Shown here piece after piece: positions 53,913 to 61,214 of a stretch of DNA of 61,214 bases. Position numbers and translations under genes: made by a program. The stretch lies in assembly GCA_050256135.1 (NCBI GenBank), contig JBFWIF010000002.1:1-61214 (forward strand), written 5' to 3'. The stretch comes from RZYP01 sp050256135. GTDB taxonomy: Bacteria; Bacillota; Negativicutes; Acidaminococcales; Acidaminococcaceae. Within the stretch, counting starts at the first letter, position 1, and each line of letters opens with the position of its first letter. The notes under the pieces are model-generated. The model saw only the letters and a program-made list of their open reading frames with translations. It ran no database searches and was not told where the DNA came from.

Positions 53913-55106
53913 ATGAATATTTCAAAACGTGTACAAGCTTTAACAACTTCTCCGATTAGAAAACTCGGACCTTATGCAGCTGCTGCTAAGGCGAAAGGCA
54001 AAAAAGTATATCATTTAAATATTGGGCAGCCGGATATAGAAACACCTGCGCAGTTTATGGATAGTATTCGCAGCTTTGATGATAAAGTTGTGGCTTATGG
54101 TAATTCACAGGGTGAAGCTTTCCTAATTGAAGCTATAAGGAAATATTACAAAGAATGGGGTATGGAATTTCAGGCTTCCAATATATACATCACAAATGGT
54201 GGCTCGGAAGCTCTCTTCTTTGCGGTGATGACGCTTTGCGATCCTGGTGATGAATTAATGGTGTTTGAACCATATTATGCTAATTACAACAGTTTTGCAA
54301 AGACCTATAACGTAAAGATTAATGCAGTTCCTACTAGTGCGGAATCAGGCTACCATTTGCCGAGCGAACAAGAAATTGAAAAGCATATAACACCTAAAAC
54401 CAAAGCGATTCTTCTGACAAACCCAGGGAATCCAACAGGTGTTGTATATACTGAAGAAGAAATGCAAATGATTGCTCGTCTTGTTATTAAGCATGATCTG
54501 GCACTTATCTCTGACGAAGTGTACCGTGAATTTGTTTATGACGGTGAGTATAAGAGCTTCGGGCAAATGACGGAGTTGGAACAAAATTTGGTAATCGTAG
54601 ATTCCGTGTCAAAACGTTATAGTGCCTGCGGTGCGCGTATTGGTTGTTTGGTAAGTAAAAATGAAGAATTTTGCAAACAAATTATGAAATGCTGCCAAGC
54701 CAGGTTATGCTGTCCTACCTTGGAACAAATCGGTGCCGCTGCTTTATATACGACGCCAAAATCCTATTTGGAAGAGGTAAATCAGGAATACAAAAAACGT
54801 CGTGATACTATTGCCGGCGCTTTGGCAAAAATTCCTGGACTAATTTCATCCAATCCTAAAGGTGCTTTCTACGTTATGGTAAAAATGCCGGTGGATGACG
54901 CTGAAAAATTCGCAATCTGGATGTTGGAAAGCTTTGACATTGACGGTGAAACAGTAATGTTTGCTCCGGGAAATGGTTTCTATGATACTGAAGGTTGTGG
55001 AGTAAACGAAGCACGTCTTGCTTATGTTTTGAAAAGCGAAGATTTGGAAAAAGCCATTTCTATTCTGGCGGCTGGGTTACAAGCATATCCAGGCAAAACA
55101 AATTAA
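53913..55106 (+). CDS. Aspartate-type aminotransferase (class I/II)
   Basis: 397-residue PLP aminotransferase of the aspartate/aromatic group Ib. It shows IGQPDIETP, the NPGNPTG motif (about residue 170), SDEVYREF, and the PLP-binding Lys in DSVSKRYSACGARIG (about 235). GGGGGGA precedes the ATG by about ten bases. Transcription should once have ended at a hairpin now split by the IS element downstream. Confidence 0.92.
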   Translation: MNISKRVQALTTSPIRKLGPYAAAAKAKGKKVYHLNIGQPDIETPAQFMDSIRSFDDKVVAYGNSQGEAFLIEAIRKYYKEWGMEFQASNIYITNGGSEALFFAVMTLCDPGDELMVFEPYYANYNSFAKTYNVKINAVPTSAESGYHLPSEQEIEKHITPKTKAILLTNPGNPTGVVYTEEEMQMIARLVIKHDLALISDEVYREFVYDGEYKSFGQMTELEQNLVIVDSVSKRYSACGARIGCLVSKNEEFCKQIMKCCQARLCCPTLEQIGAAALYTTPKSYLEEVNQEYKKRRDTIAGALAKIPGLISSNPKGAFYVMVKMPVDDAEKFAIWMLESFDIDGETVMFAPGNGFYDTEGCGVNEARLAYVLKSEDLEKAISILAAGLQAYPGKTN

Positions 55107-55129
55107 GACAAGCAGTCAGTAGAGTTTCT

Positions 55130-55153
55130 AAAAATATAAAAAAGCTAGCTCGA
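55130..55153. terminator. Left arm of a terminator split by the IS element
   Basis: 24 bases that are the exact reverse complement of 56448-56471. Together with the seven-base loop left after removal of the IS and one TTT copy, they form an A/T-flanked hairpin with core AAAAAAGCTAGCTCGA and T-rich ends on both strands. Confidence 0.9.
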
Positions 55154-55159
55154 GTATTT

Positions 55160-55184
55160 TGAACTGCACCCCAATTGTTAGACA
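55160..55184 (+). repeat. IS left inverted repeat (IRL)
   Basis: TGAACTGCACCCCAATTGTT and five more bases ending GACA; matches IRR at 19 of 25 positions. Confidence 0.88.
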
Positions 55185-55213
55185 GTATGATATACTGAAA
55201 AACAATTGGGGTG
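55167..55213 (+). promoter_or_regulatory. Hairpin covering the orfA ribosome-binding site
   Basis: Arms CACCCCAATTGTT (55167-55179) and AACAATTGGGGTG (55201-55213) are exact complements; an inner pair CAGTAT/ATACTG lies in between. The second arm contains GGGGTG, the ribosome-binding site of orfA. A transcript reading in from outside would fold and hide it. Confidence 0.75.
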
Positions 55214-55220
55214 ATTTTTT

Positions 55221-55568
55221 ATGCCAAAGGGAATACCGCACAAAAGATATACGGCGGAGTTTAAGAAGTTTGTAATTGAGACAATGAGAGCCGAAAATCT
55301 AAGTTACAGCGAAACGGCGCGCCGGTTTGATGTTAATGGTTATCACCGGATACAAGACTGGGAACGCATTTATCTGACTGACGGTCCAGGAGGATTTAAG
55401 ATAGAACGGCGCGGTCGCGCACATAAGGAACGTACTTCTAAACTAAATAAACAACTAGAAGAGGACCTGATAGCCGAAAACCAAAGGTTAAGGGCAGAGG
55501 TTGACTACTTAAAAAATTTGAATGCCTTGGTTTTAAAAAGGGTACAGCAAGAGAAAAAGCGCAAGTAA
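55221..55568 (+). CDS. IS3-family transposase OrfA
   Basis: 115-residue protein with an N-terminal helix-turn-helix for end recognition (RYTAEFKKFVIETM, SYSETARRFDV) and a C-terminal leucine-zipper-like coiled coil (LNKQLEEDLIAENQRLRAEVDYLKNL). It binds the IS ends and, after frameshifting, becomes the N-terminal part of the OrfAB transposase. Confidence 0.93.
   Translation: MPKGIPHKRYTAEFKKFVIETMRAENLSYSETARRFDVNGYHRIQDWERIYLTDGPGGFKIERRGRAHKERTSKLNKQLEEDLIAENQRLRAEVDYLKNLNALVLKRVQQEKKRK
55532..55538 (+). promoter_or_regulatory. Programmed -1 frameshift site TTTAAAA
   Basis: In the orfA frame the bases read T TTA AAA, a canonical slippery heptamer. The -1 frame is open from here to the orfB stop. 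A second candidate, G AAA AAG, lies at 55553-55559. Confidence 0.7.
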
Positions 55569-56407
55569 TCTCGAAGCTGAGGCATAAACATGAGCTGTCC
55601 CTGCTTTTAGATGTGTCAGGGTTGCCGCGTGCTACCTATTACTACCATATCAAGTGCCAGGCAAGAGCGGACAAATACGAACAGATAAAGGCGGAAATCA
55701 TAACCATATATCATGCGCATAAAGGTCGTTATGGTTACCGTCGCATTACAACAGAATTACACAAAAGTAGTTTTAGCATTAACCATAAGACGGTGCAAAG
55801 ACTTATGAAGGAATTGGATCTAATCTGCCGGGTTCGGATGAAAAAATACAAATCTTACAAAGGCGAAGTGGGTAAAATTGCGCCTGATTTGTTGAAACGG
55901 TGTTTTGAAGCAGCAAAACCAAACCATAAATGGGTAACGGATATTACGGAATTCAGCCTGTTTGGACAAAAAATATATTTGTCGCCTATTATTGATTTGT
56001 GCAGCAGGGATATTGTCAGCTACACTATTTCTGATAGGCCGGTGCTAGCAATGGTAACATTGATGCTGGATAACGCTTTCACAAAAATACCAGACAACAC
56101 AAATCTCATTCTCCATTCCGATCAGGGCTGGCATTATCAACATAAACAGTACCAGATGATGCTCAGTAAGAAAGGGATTCGACAGAGTATGAGTCGCAAA
56201 GGCAACTGTTTGGACAATGCAGTAATAGAGAATTTCTTCGGTCTGCTTAAGAGCGAACTGCTGTATTTACAGGAGTTCGCATCTATGGAGCACTTTAAGA
56301 AGGAGCTCATTGAATATATGGATTATTATAATAATCTACGTAGCAAGGCAAAGCTAGAGGGCTTGTCACCTGCTATTCACAGGCAACAAGCCCTCTCGGC
56401 TGCTTAA
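55533..56407 (+). CDS. IS3-family transposase OrfB (DDE integrase), expressed as OrfAB fusion
   Basis: The -1 frame is open from the slippery site and reads EKAQVISKLRHKHELS before GLPRATYYYH, the usual OrfB start region. The rve integrase core has the triad Asp in WVTDITEFS, Asp in LHSDQGWHYQ and Glu in NAVIENFFGLLKSE. A GTG at 55613 could start OrfB alone, but the continuous frame supports a fusion. No stop or gap is visible, so the transposase should be functional. Confidence 0.92.
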
Positions 56408-56418
56408 TTAAAAATATT

Positions 56419-56443
56419 TGTCTAACTTTTTGGGGTCACTTCA
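56419..56443 (-). repeat. IS right inverted repeat (IRR)
   Basis: On the minus strand it reads TGAAGTGACCCC...GTTAGACA, pairing with IRL; it starts 11 bases after the orfB stop. Confidence 0.88.
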
Positions 56444-56447
56444 TTTT

Positions 56448-56471
56448 TCGAGCTAGCTTTTTTATATTTTT
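56448..56471. terminator. Right arm of the split terminator
   Basis: Exact reverse complement of 55130-55153. It lies 12 bases after the encapsulin stop codon and was the proximal arm of the terminator for the encapsulin operon before the IS inserted. Confidence 0.9.
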
Positions 56472-56482
56472 ACTTCAGTTTA

Positions 56483-57319
56483 TTATTCGATGGTGCAAAT
56501 GGCACAAGGACGACGAATCAGGAGAGCAGCCGTTTCAAGAACCCTGAACAAGTGATTCATTTTTTCGGCTCCTAAGTAACCAACTGTGAAGTCTTGGCCT
56601 ATGGCAAGATCAAAATTCTTAGAGCCGAGTTCCAGCACAACAGCTTTGTCACCTTTGATTACATTCGAGTAATAAATACCACCAGAAATCAAAGCTTTGA
56701 TGTGGTCAAGTTCGAGAAGACCTGTATTTGCATAAACACGTACTAGTTTGCCATAAAGCACAGGACTTACAACAAGTGCGTAAGGGCCATAGTGGCTGGC
56801 ACTTGCTAAAGCGTTGACCGCTTTTACTACATCTGCCAAACCAGTGCCTGGTTCATCCCATTTGCTTATTTTTGTGCTTAATCGTCCTGTAGCCGTAAAT
56901 AAGCCCTCGATGCCTAAAGCCTTGTTGCCGTTAAAAATCAAATCGTCTTCTTGGCTGGCGACGGTAACGGCTGCGATAGCTGCAGCGCTTGCATCAATAG
57001 GCAGCCCTGTTTTGCGATCTGTTTCAATGTCACGCCAAGAAATTTTAAAGTCAGCATAAAGAAGCGGCAGGGGTACAGATTTGCGAGAAGAAGCAGCAAT
57101 TATTGTTGTGTCGCTTTCTCCTGCCATATCAATACCGACAGAAGTTTTACCAGTATAAACTGAGAAAGGAACATCATAGGCACCTGGACCCAGAGGACCA
57201 AGCAGATTCAAAAACTTACGAGCTACTAATATATCACGTGCCGAAGATACTACGGATAAGTCAATCTTACTCCATTCAGCATCAGATAATGGGGCTGATG
57301 CGCGATCTAGATAATCCAT
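56483..57319 (-). CDS. Encapsulin shell protein (family 1, linocin-M18 type)
   Basis: 278-residue HK97-fold shell protein that self-assembles into an icosahedral nanocompartment. The N-terminus has LSDAEWSKID and ARKFLNLLGPLGPG; VGIDMAGESD, ISWRDIE (E-loop region) and the C-terminal FRVLETAALLIRRP are family signatures. It follows the cargo gene by 30 bases and shares its transcript. Its terminator is interrupted by an IS element. Phage capsid proteins share the fold, but no phage gene is nearby and the ferritin partner decides the call. Confidence 0.95.
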   Translation of the reverse strand: MDYLDRASAPLSDAEWSKIDLSVVSSARDILVARKFLNLLGPLGPGAYDVPFSVYTGKTSVGIDMAGESDTTIIAASSRKSVPLPLLYADFKISWRDIETDRKTGLPIDASAAAIAAVTVASQEDDLIFNGNKALGIEGLFTATGRLSTKISKWDEPGTGLADVVKAVNALASASHYGPYALVVSPVLYGKLVRVYANTGLLELDHIKALISGGIYYSNVIKGDKAVVLELGSKNFDLAIGQDFTVGYLGAEKMNHLFRVLETAALLIRRPCAICTIE

Positions 57320-57349
57320 AATATGACCTCCCTTATATGTTTACTATTT

Positions 57350-57727
57350 TTATTTCACTAAACTGCCAACAGTGAAAGAGGTTTCTTCATCTGCAGCTGT
57401 CCCCTCTTTTTTTGCCGTTTCGCCTGTAGACAAAGATTGTTTTAGTTCTTCTACCTCCGCTTCTCCCTGCTTATAAAAAGAATCTTCATCTGGAGCCAAT
57501 GCTTTCAGTAAAGCCAAAAATTCTCCTGCATGGACTTTTTCTTCGTCCGCAATATCGTTAAGGACAACTTTGGCCAGCTCATTGTCTGTCGATTCTGCCA
57601 ATTGAACATAAAGCTGTACGGCTTCATATTCGGCTGCGACCAAAAAGCGAATAGCACGGGTTAATTCCGCTTCCGAAAGCTTGCGGTTTGCGGCGAGTCC
57701 TTCAAAGGGGTTTCCAAAACTAGGCAT
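57350..57727 (-). CDS. Encapsulated ferritin-like cargo protein (EncFtn)
   Basis: 125-residue four-helix-forming ferritin-like protein that oxidises and stores iron inside the encapsulin shell. Metal ligands in the EncFtn pattern are visible: Glu33/Glu35 in AAEYEAV, and Glu63 and His66 in DEEKVHAGEF. A flexible tail (about 95-115) ends in a cargo-loading peptide, SFTVGSLVK, which closely matches the canonical T-V-G-S-L motif. ATG 57727 follows GGAGGA. The gene is first in the operon, before the shell gene. Confidence 0.94.
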   Translation of the reverse strand: MPSFGNPFEGLAANRKLSEAELTRAIRFLVAAEYEAVQLYVQLAESTDNELAKVVLNDIADEEKVHAGEFLALLKALAPDEDSFYKQGEAEVEELKQSLSTGETAKKEGTAADEETSFTVGSLVK

Positions 57728-58052
57728 AAAACATTCCTCCCTTGGCAATTATATTTTACATAATATTAAAAAGCTTCGGTGAATAAGACTTATTATTAAT
57801 AACTATATTATACAACATATTAAGGGATTAATGCATTTAAATTATGATAAAGATTGCTTTTCTGGCCCTAGAAACAAAAAAGATGAAAAATTCTAATAAT
57901 TACAGAGGAGTGCGTCTGCCTTTTCTAGAATTACCAAGCATGATTCTGACGCAAGCCTGAATTTTCTGTAATAAAAAGGTGAAAAAATGTTTTCGTCGAA
58001 GTAAATAAGCGAGTTATATAAGTAAATGCCGTGTAAGAAGGAAGGTGCTGTT
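57728..58052. other. Divergent intergenic region between EncFtn and the SDH_sah gene
   Basis: About 325 A/T-rich bases. On the minus strand a TATAAT-like box (near 57813-57808) may serve the encapsulin operon, with a weak -35. I see no Fur-like palindrome that I could support, and no ORF worth calling. Confidence 0.45.
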
Positions 58053-58889
58053 ATGGCAATTGATTTCAGCCAATTGATTTTTATTATGTTCATTATGTTG
58101 ACAGTCTGGCCGATGATGAAAAAGAAAGCGTTGGAACGTTCCAGATATAGCTTTTTGCGGAATTTGGAAAAAAGCCGCGGCACGCGTTTCATAACATTAA
58201 TTCACAGGCAGGAAGCTATAAGTCTTTTTGGTTTACCGATAAGCAGATATATAGATATTGAAGATTCTGAACAAGTTTTGCGTGCTATTCGTTTTACTCC
58301 TGATGATATGCCGATTGACATTATTTTGCATACGCCAGGCGGCCTGCTGCTGGCAACGGAACAGATTGCATTGGCGCTGTCGAAACATCCTGCTAAAGTA
58401 ACGGTTTTTGTACCTCACTATGCAATGAGCGGTGGTACGATGATAGCTTTAGCTGCCGATGAAATAGTTATGGATGAAAATGCTATTCTTGGACCTGTTG
58501 ATCCGCAGGTTGGCCAATTTCCTGCAATATCTATTCTAAATGCGGTTGGTAAAAAAAGTATCAATAGGATTGATGATAATACGCTGATTATGGCAGATAT
58601 TGCTGAGAAAGCTGTAAAACAGGTAGAAATGTCGCTTACGAGATTGATAAAGAATAAATTTACACCGGAACGCGTTAGTGAATTTGCTAAAGAGCTGAGT
58701 ACTTGGAAATGGACGCATGATTGCCCGATTTTTTTTGAGGAACTTAGGCAGATGGGGCTTAGTGTCAATGTGAATATGCCAGATTTGATTTATGAACTGA
58801 TGGAATTATATCCTCAGCCGGTGCAGCGTATGCCATCGGTCCAGTATATTCCTTTTCCATATGAGAAAAAAGAACAAAGAAAGTCTTAA
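58053..58889 (+). CDS. SDH_sah-family ClpP-fold serine protease-like membrane protein
   Basis: 278 residues. One N-terminal membrane helix (about 4-20) anchors a ClpP/crotonase-fold domain with ILHTPGGLLLA, the nucleophile Ser in YAMSGGTMIALAAD and GPVDPQVGQFP, as in SppA-like serine dehydrogenase proteinases. The role of this family is poorly known; membrane protein quality control is the usual guess. ATG 58053 with GAAGGTG is used rather than a start nine codons earlier. Confidence 0.85.
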   Translation: MAIDFSQLIFIMFIMLTVWPMMKKKALERSRYSFLRNLEKSRGTRFITLIHRQEAISLFGLPISRYIDIEDSEQVLRAIRFTPDDMPIDIILHTPGGLLLATEQIALALSKHPAKVTVFVPHYAMSGGTMIALAADEIVMDENAILGPVDPQVGQFPAISILNAVGKKSINRIDDNTLIMADIAEKAVKQVEMSLTRLIKNKFTPERVSEFAKELSTWKWTHDCPIFFEELRQMGLSVNVNMPDLIYELMELYPQPVQRMPSVQYIPFPYEKKEQRKS

Positions 58890-59070
58890 AATTCTCATAA
58901 ATTGCCTTGTGCTTTTTTTGCTGCGTGTATATAATGAAAATATGGAAGGGGTATGTGATTGCCACCGAAGCTAATTTTAAACTTTAGGCAGTGCGATGAT
59001 GTGATTGCCGTTGATCGGTTTTTAGATTGACCATGGTAAAAAGCGCATCTTTTAGTACAGTCGCATTAAT

Positions 59071-59107
59071 AAAAGCAGAACCCTAGCGGTTCTGCTTTTG
59101 GTTTTTC
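59071..59107 (+). terminator. Terminator between the SDH_sah and hsp20 genes
   Basis: 12-bp perfect stem AAAAGCAGAACC / GGTTCTGCTTTT with a CTAGC loop, then GGTTTTT. It lies 180 bases after the SDH_sah stop; the sequence in between shows no ORF. Confidence 0.85.
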
Positions 59108-59170
59108 ACATAGCTCTTACATTATGGGTTTTTCTAAAATGCTTGTTGAAAACGAAAAGGAGGTATTTGT

Positions 59171-59605
59171 ATGTTTGAACTTCAACCTTTCAGAAGGGGA
59201 CATTTGTCTAAAAAGGATTTCTTCACGAATTTTTTTGACAATATTTTTGATGAAGATTTCAGCCCGGCAGGAGTTTTTGGCTCATCATTTAAAGTAGATG
59301 TCCGCGAAAATGACAAATGTTTTGCTGTTGATGCTGATTTGCCAGGTTTTAAGAAGGAGGATGTTAATGTTTCTTACAAAGACAATTACCTGACTATCAA
59401 AGCTAAACGTGAAGAAGAAGTAAAGGAAGAAAAAGAAAATTATATTCGTCAGGAACGCAGCTCAGGTGAAGTAATGAGACGTTTTTATGTTGAAGATGTT
59501 GATGAAAATGCTATTGATGCTGAATTCAAAGATGGTGTGCTGAAAATTACTTTACCGAAGAAAGAAAAAGTTGTTGCGGAAAAAAAGGTTATCAAAATTA
59601 AATAG
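59171..59605 (+). CDS. hsp20: Small heat-shock protein, Hsp20 family
   Basis: 144-residue ATP-independent holdase. The alpha-crystallin domain (about 38-130) shows FKVDVREND, DADLPGFKKEDV, YLTIKAKRE and GVLKITLPK; the C-terminal tail has the IxI-type VIKIK. AAAGGAGG precedes the ATG. No CIRCE operator is visible upstream, so heat control by HrcA is not supported by the sequence. Confidence 0.94.
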   Translation: MFELQPFRRGHLSKKDFFTNFFDNIFDEDFSPAGVFGSSFKVDVRENDKCFAVDADLPGFKKEDVNVSYKDNYLTIKAKREEEVKEEKENYIRQERSSGEVMRRFYVEDVDENAIDAEFKDGVLKITLPKKEKVVAEKKVIKIK

Positions 59606-59627
59606 AATAATATGATCAGTGGTTAAT

Positions 59628-59678
59628 AATAGTGCAGGCATTCATAGATAATTATGAAATGCCTGCACTATTTTTTAA
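59628..59678. terminator. Bidirectional terminator between hsp20 and the ABC permease
   Basis: 15-bp perfect arms AATAGTGCAGGCATT (59628-59642) and its complement (59658-59672), then TTTT. The permease stop lies inside its T-run. Confidence 0.9.
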
Positions 59679-60325
59679 TAGCTTCGTATACTCATTTTAT
59701 TATGTTGCCAACGCGCCAAGACGGATAAAGAATAGTTAAGCAAGAAGTACAAGATTGCAACTGCCCCGAAAATCGTAAAGACTTGCGCAGTAGTACTGTA
59801 CTTGCCTATAAGAATCATGCCTCTGCCAGTTAATTCCTCTGTGCCGACGGCCCAAACAAAAGCCGAATCTTTGATAACGGTAGTGAATTGTGACACCATC
59901 GGTGGTATGACATTTCTATAAGCTTGGGGAAGAACTATATGCCGGACAATTTGCCAAGTGCTGAGACCTTGTGATTGCGCTGCCTCAACTTGTCCTTTAG
60001 GCAGTGAATTTAAACCGCCGCGTATTATTTCAGACATAATTGCCGCTGTAAAAACGCTCATGGCCAAAACACCTGAATAAGTAGGCGGCAAAGGCGTCAT
60101 AAACCTTGCTGTAAGAACAAGCAGCAGACACGGTACGTTTCTTACGATGTCGACATAAAGAATACTGAGTTGTTTCAAGACTGGAATTTTCAGATAAAGT
60201 GTAAGGCCGATCAAAGTACCGAAAATAACGCTAAAAATTATAGAGAAGAAGGATATTTTCAGCGTGACAGCGAGACCTTCTAAAAGAAAGGAGATGATAG
60301 AATAGTCGAGTAAGGGCGATATCAT
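59675..60325 (-). CDS. Polar amino-acid ABC transporter permease (HisM/GlnP family)
   Basis: 216-residue inner-membrane permease with about five membrane segments. The EAA loop that contacts the ATPase is GLSTWQIVRHIVLPQAYRNVIPP. It begins inside the stop of the second permease by four bases, so the two are coupled and probably form a heterodimer. It is the last gene of its operon in this window. Confidence 0.92.
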   Translation of the reverse strand: MISPLLDYSIISFLLEGLAVTLKISFFSIIFSVIFGTLIGLTLYLKIPVLKQLSILYVDIVRNVPCLLLVLTARFMTPLPPTYSGVLAMSVFTAAIMSEIIRGGLNSLPKGQVEAAQSQGLSTWQIVRHIVLPQAYRNVIPPMVSQFTTVIKDSAFVWAVGTEELTGRGMILIGKYSTTAQVFTIFGAVAILYFLLNYSLSVLARWQHNKMSIRSY

Positions 60326-60996
60326 GATCTCACCCCCGCTGTTTTTTCAAGGTGTTTGATATATTTGGTCAAAGGGAAACACATCAGCCAGTATAATGCA
60401 CCAGTAACCAAGTAAGTAGGGCCATAATACATATTCATACCAGACCAGGAGTCGGCGCGATACATTAGGTCGCCGCCGGCAATCATTGCTAATACTGAAG
60501 TGTTCTTGATGAGACTGACACTTTGGTTGGCTATATTAGGAAGGATTATTCGTTTGGCCTGAGGCAGGATGATATGGCGCATGGTTTGAAAATAGGTGAA
60601 ACCCTGCGACAGACCTGCTTCACTCTGACCACGAGAGATGGCTAGAATCCCAGAGCGCACAGCTTCCGACATATAGGCACCAGTATAAAGCCCAATCCCT
60701 AAGCAACCAATAAGGAAGACTGGCATCATGATTTTCAAATGCGGCAAGGCATGATAGAGAAAAATAACTTGAATTACCAGTGGTGTATTTTGAAAAAATT
60801 CTACGTAAATGCGGTTCAATCTGCGCACATTCTTATTTGGAAAAACACCGGCAATACCAAACAGAATACCTAGCGCGAGAGAAATAATCAAAGCTACAAT
60901 GGCTACTTCCAATGTTACCTTCAAACCTTCAGCAAAAACTTGCCAATCATTTAAAAGCGCCAGCCATTTGTATTCTGCAAAAGGATTGGTTGCCAT
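60322..60996 (-). CDS. Polar amino-acid ABC transporter permease (HisQ/GltJ family)
   Basis: 224-residue permease with about five membrane segments; FQNTPLVIQVIFLYH and the EAA loop GFTYFQTMRHIILPQAKRIILPN are typical. Pairing with a second permease is the layout of glutamate/aspartate (GltJK) transporters. It overlaps the stop of the binding-protein gene by one base. The ATPase gene is not in the window. Confidence 0.92.
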   Translation of the reverse strand: MATNPFAEYKWLALLNDWQVFAEGLKVTLEVAIVALIISLALGILFGIAGVFPNKNVRRLNRIYVEFFQNTPLVIQVIFLYHALPHLKIMMPVFLIGCLGIGLYTGAYMSEAVRSGILAISRGQSEAGLSQGFTYFQTMRHIILPQAKRIILPNIANQSVSLIKNTSVLAMIAGGDLMYRADSWSGMNMYYGPTYLVTGALYWLMCFPLTKYIKHLEKTAGVRS

Positions 60997-61214
60997 TATT
61001 TAAGATCCCATTTTTTTAGAAGTTTATCCATCTCGCCGGATTTTTTCATATCATCGAAGGTTTTTTCAACTAAGTCAAATAAAGCTTTGTTATCTTTTTT
61101 GTTTGCTTCACCATAAAGCTGCGGGGCAATCTTATCTGGCAGCAACTCAGTTGCATCATCTCTATCGCCGAGATGAATAGATGTATCCAATGCATAAGCA
61201 TCTGCACTGCCGGC
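60996..61214 (-). CDS. Amino-acid ABC transporter substrate-binding protein, C-terminal part
   Basis: 72 C-terminal residues of a family 3 solute-binding protein, cut by the window end. AGSADAYALD near the visible start is the conserved hinge-region motif; the tail FDDMKKSGEMDKLLKKW is typical of GltI/GlnH. It is first in the visible part of the operon and should be a lipoprotein or periplasmic protein. Confidence 0.85.
   Translation of the reverse strand, partial: AGSADAYALDTSIHLGDRDDATELLPDKIAPQLYGEANKKDNKALFDLVEKTFDDMKKSGEMDKLLKKWDLK

Larger units (their letters stand above)
55160..56443 (+). mobile_element. Complete IS3-family insertion sequence (IS150-like), 1284 bp
   Basis: The element begins TGAACTGCACCCC and ends GGGGTCACTTCA. 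The 25-base ends are imperfect inverted repeats (19 of 25 match, including the last eight, GTTAGACA). TTT flanks both sides (55157-55159, 56444-56446), fitting a 3-bp target duplication. orfA and orfB are in two frames with a -1 shift, and the DDE catalytic triad is intact, so it looks complete and recently inserted. It is inserted in the loop of a bidirectional terminator, in the same orientation as the upstream aminotransferase gene. Confidence 0.95.

Noticed and set aside
56483..57319. Prophage capsid gene
   Set aside because: Encapsulins share the HK97 fold with phage capsids, but there is no phage gene nearby and the adjacent ferritin-like cargo with its loading peptide fits an encapsulin.
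58890..59170. CIRCE operator before hsp20
   Set aside because: No TTAGCACTC / GAGTGCTAA pair is present; only a terminator hairpin is found.

Overview
The window is a stretch of ordinary chromosome from a low-GC (roughly 40%) bacterium of the Bacillota. Four T-box leaders in front of amino-acid genes, consensus TTGACA/TATAAT promoters with 17-base spacers, and AGGAGG ribosome-binding sites point there. The gene set (NhaA, DUF5058, CaiB-type CoA-transferase, LytS/LytR, CstA, encapsulin-ferritin) fits an anaerobic fermenter, and my best guess is class Negativicutes (Acidaminococcaceae/Phascolarctobacterium-like). No rRNA or outer-membrane gene is present to settle this.

Region by region: (1) 1-5.7 kb is a shikimate/phenylalanine cluster (a possible aroA tail, nhaA, aroC, pheA, aroE, aroK, aroQ), closed by a perfect 24-bp hairpin. 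(2) 5.7-9.1 kb holds a TetR regulator, serA behind a serine (UCC) T-box, and convergent xpt. (3) 9.2-15.9 kb is a branched-chain amino-acid operon, ilvN-ilvC-leuC-leuD-leuB-ilvB, behind a leucine (CUC) T-box. (4) 16-21.3 kb is a LytR/LytS two-component system divergent from a DUF5058 membrane protein, a second unrecognised membrane protein and a class III CoA-transferase. It looks like a sensed uptake-and-activation module for a carboxylic acid. (5) 21.4-32.8 kb is housekeeping: cca, a NamZ-like muramidase, an HD protein, an aminotransferase, polA-mutM-coaE-slt, two tRNA-Leu genes and a small Cys/His protein. (6) 33-41.3 kb holds a Cache-GGDEF-hemerythrin diguanylate cyclase, a LysR/YeiH pair, and two divergent T-box units: trpB2 (Trp UGG) and a CstA-family transporter (probably Ile AUC). 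(7) 41.5-50.7 kb is a mixed set: MFS, gamma carbonic anhydrase, cyclophilin, GIY-YIG, cold-shock protein, secreted lipase, amidohydrolase, ABC-F and YhcH. (8) 50.7-55.1 kb has two three-gene tRNA operons (Asn-Glu-Val, Pro-Gly-Arg), a 2-hydroxyacid dehydrogenase, a second diguanylate cyclase and an aspartate-type aminotransferase. (9) 55.1-57.8 kb has a complete IS3-family element inserted into the loop of the terminator between the aminotransferase gene and an encapsulin/encapsulated-ferritin operon. (10) 58-61.2 kb has a ClpP-fold SDH_sah protein, Hsp20 and the end of a polar amino-acid ABC transporter operon.

The strongest leads are the LytST-DUF5058-CoA-transferase module, the IS that splits a bidirectional terminator and carries its own hairpin over the transposase start, the encapsulin iron-storage operon next to it, the T-box in front of a CstA transporter, and a lipase with an unrecognised C-terminal domain. 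A general trait is that convergent genes are separated by long, almost perfect palindromic terminators.
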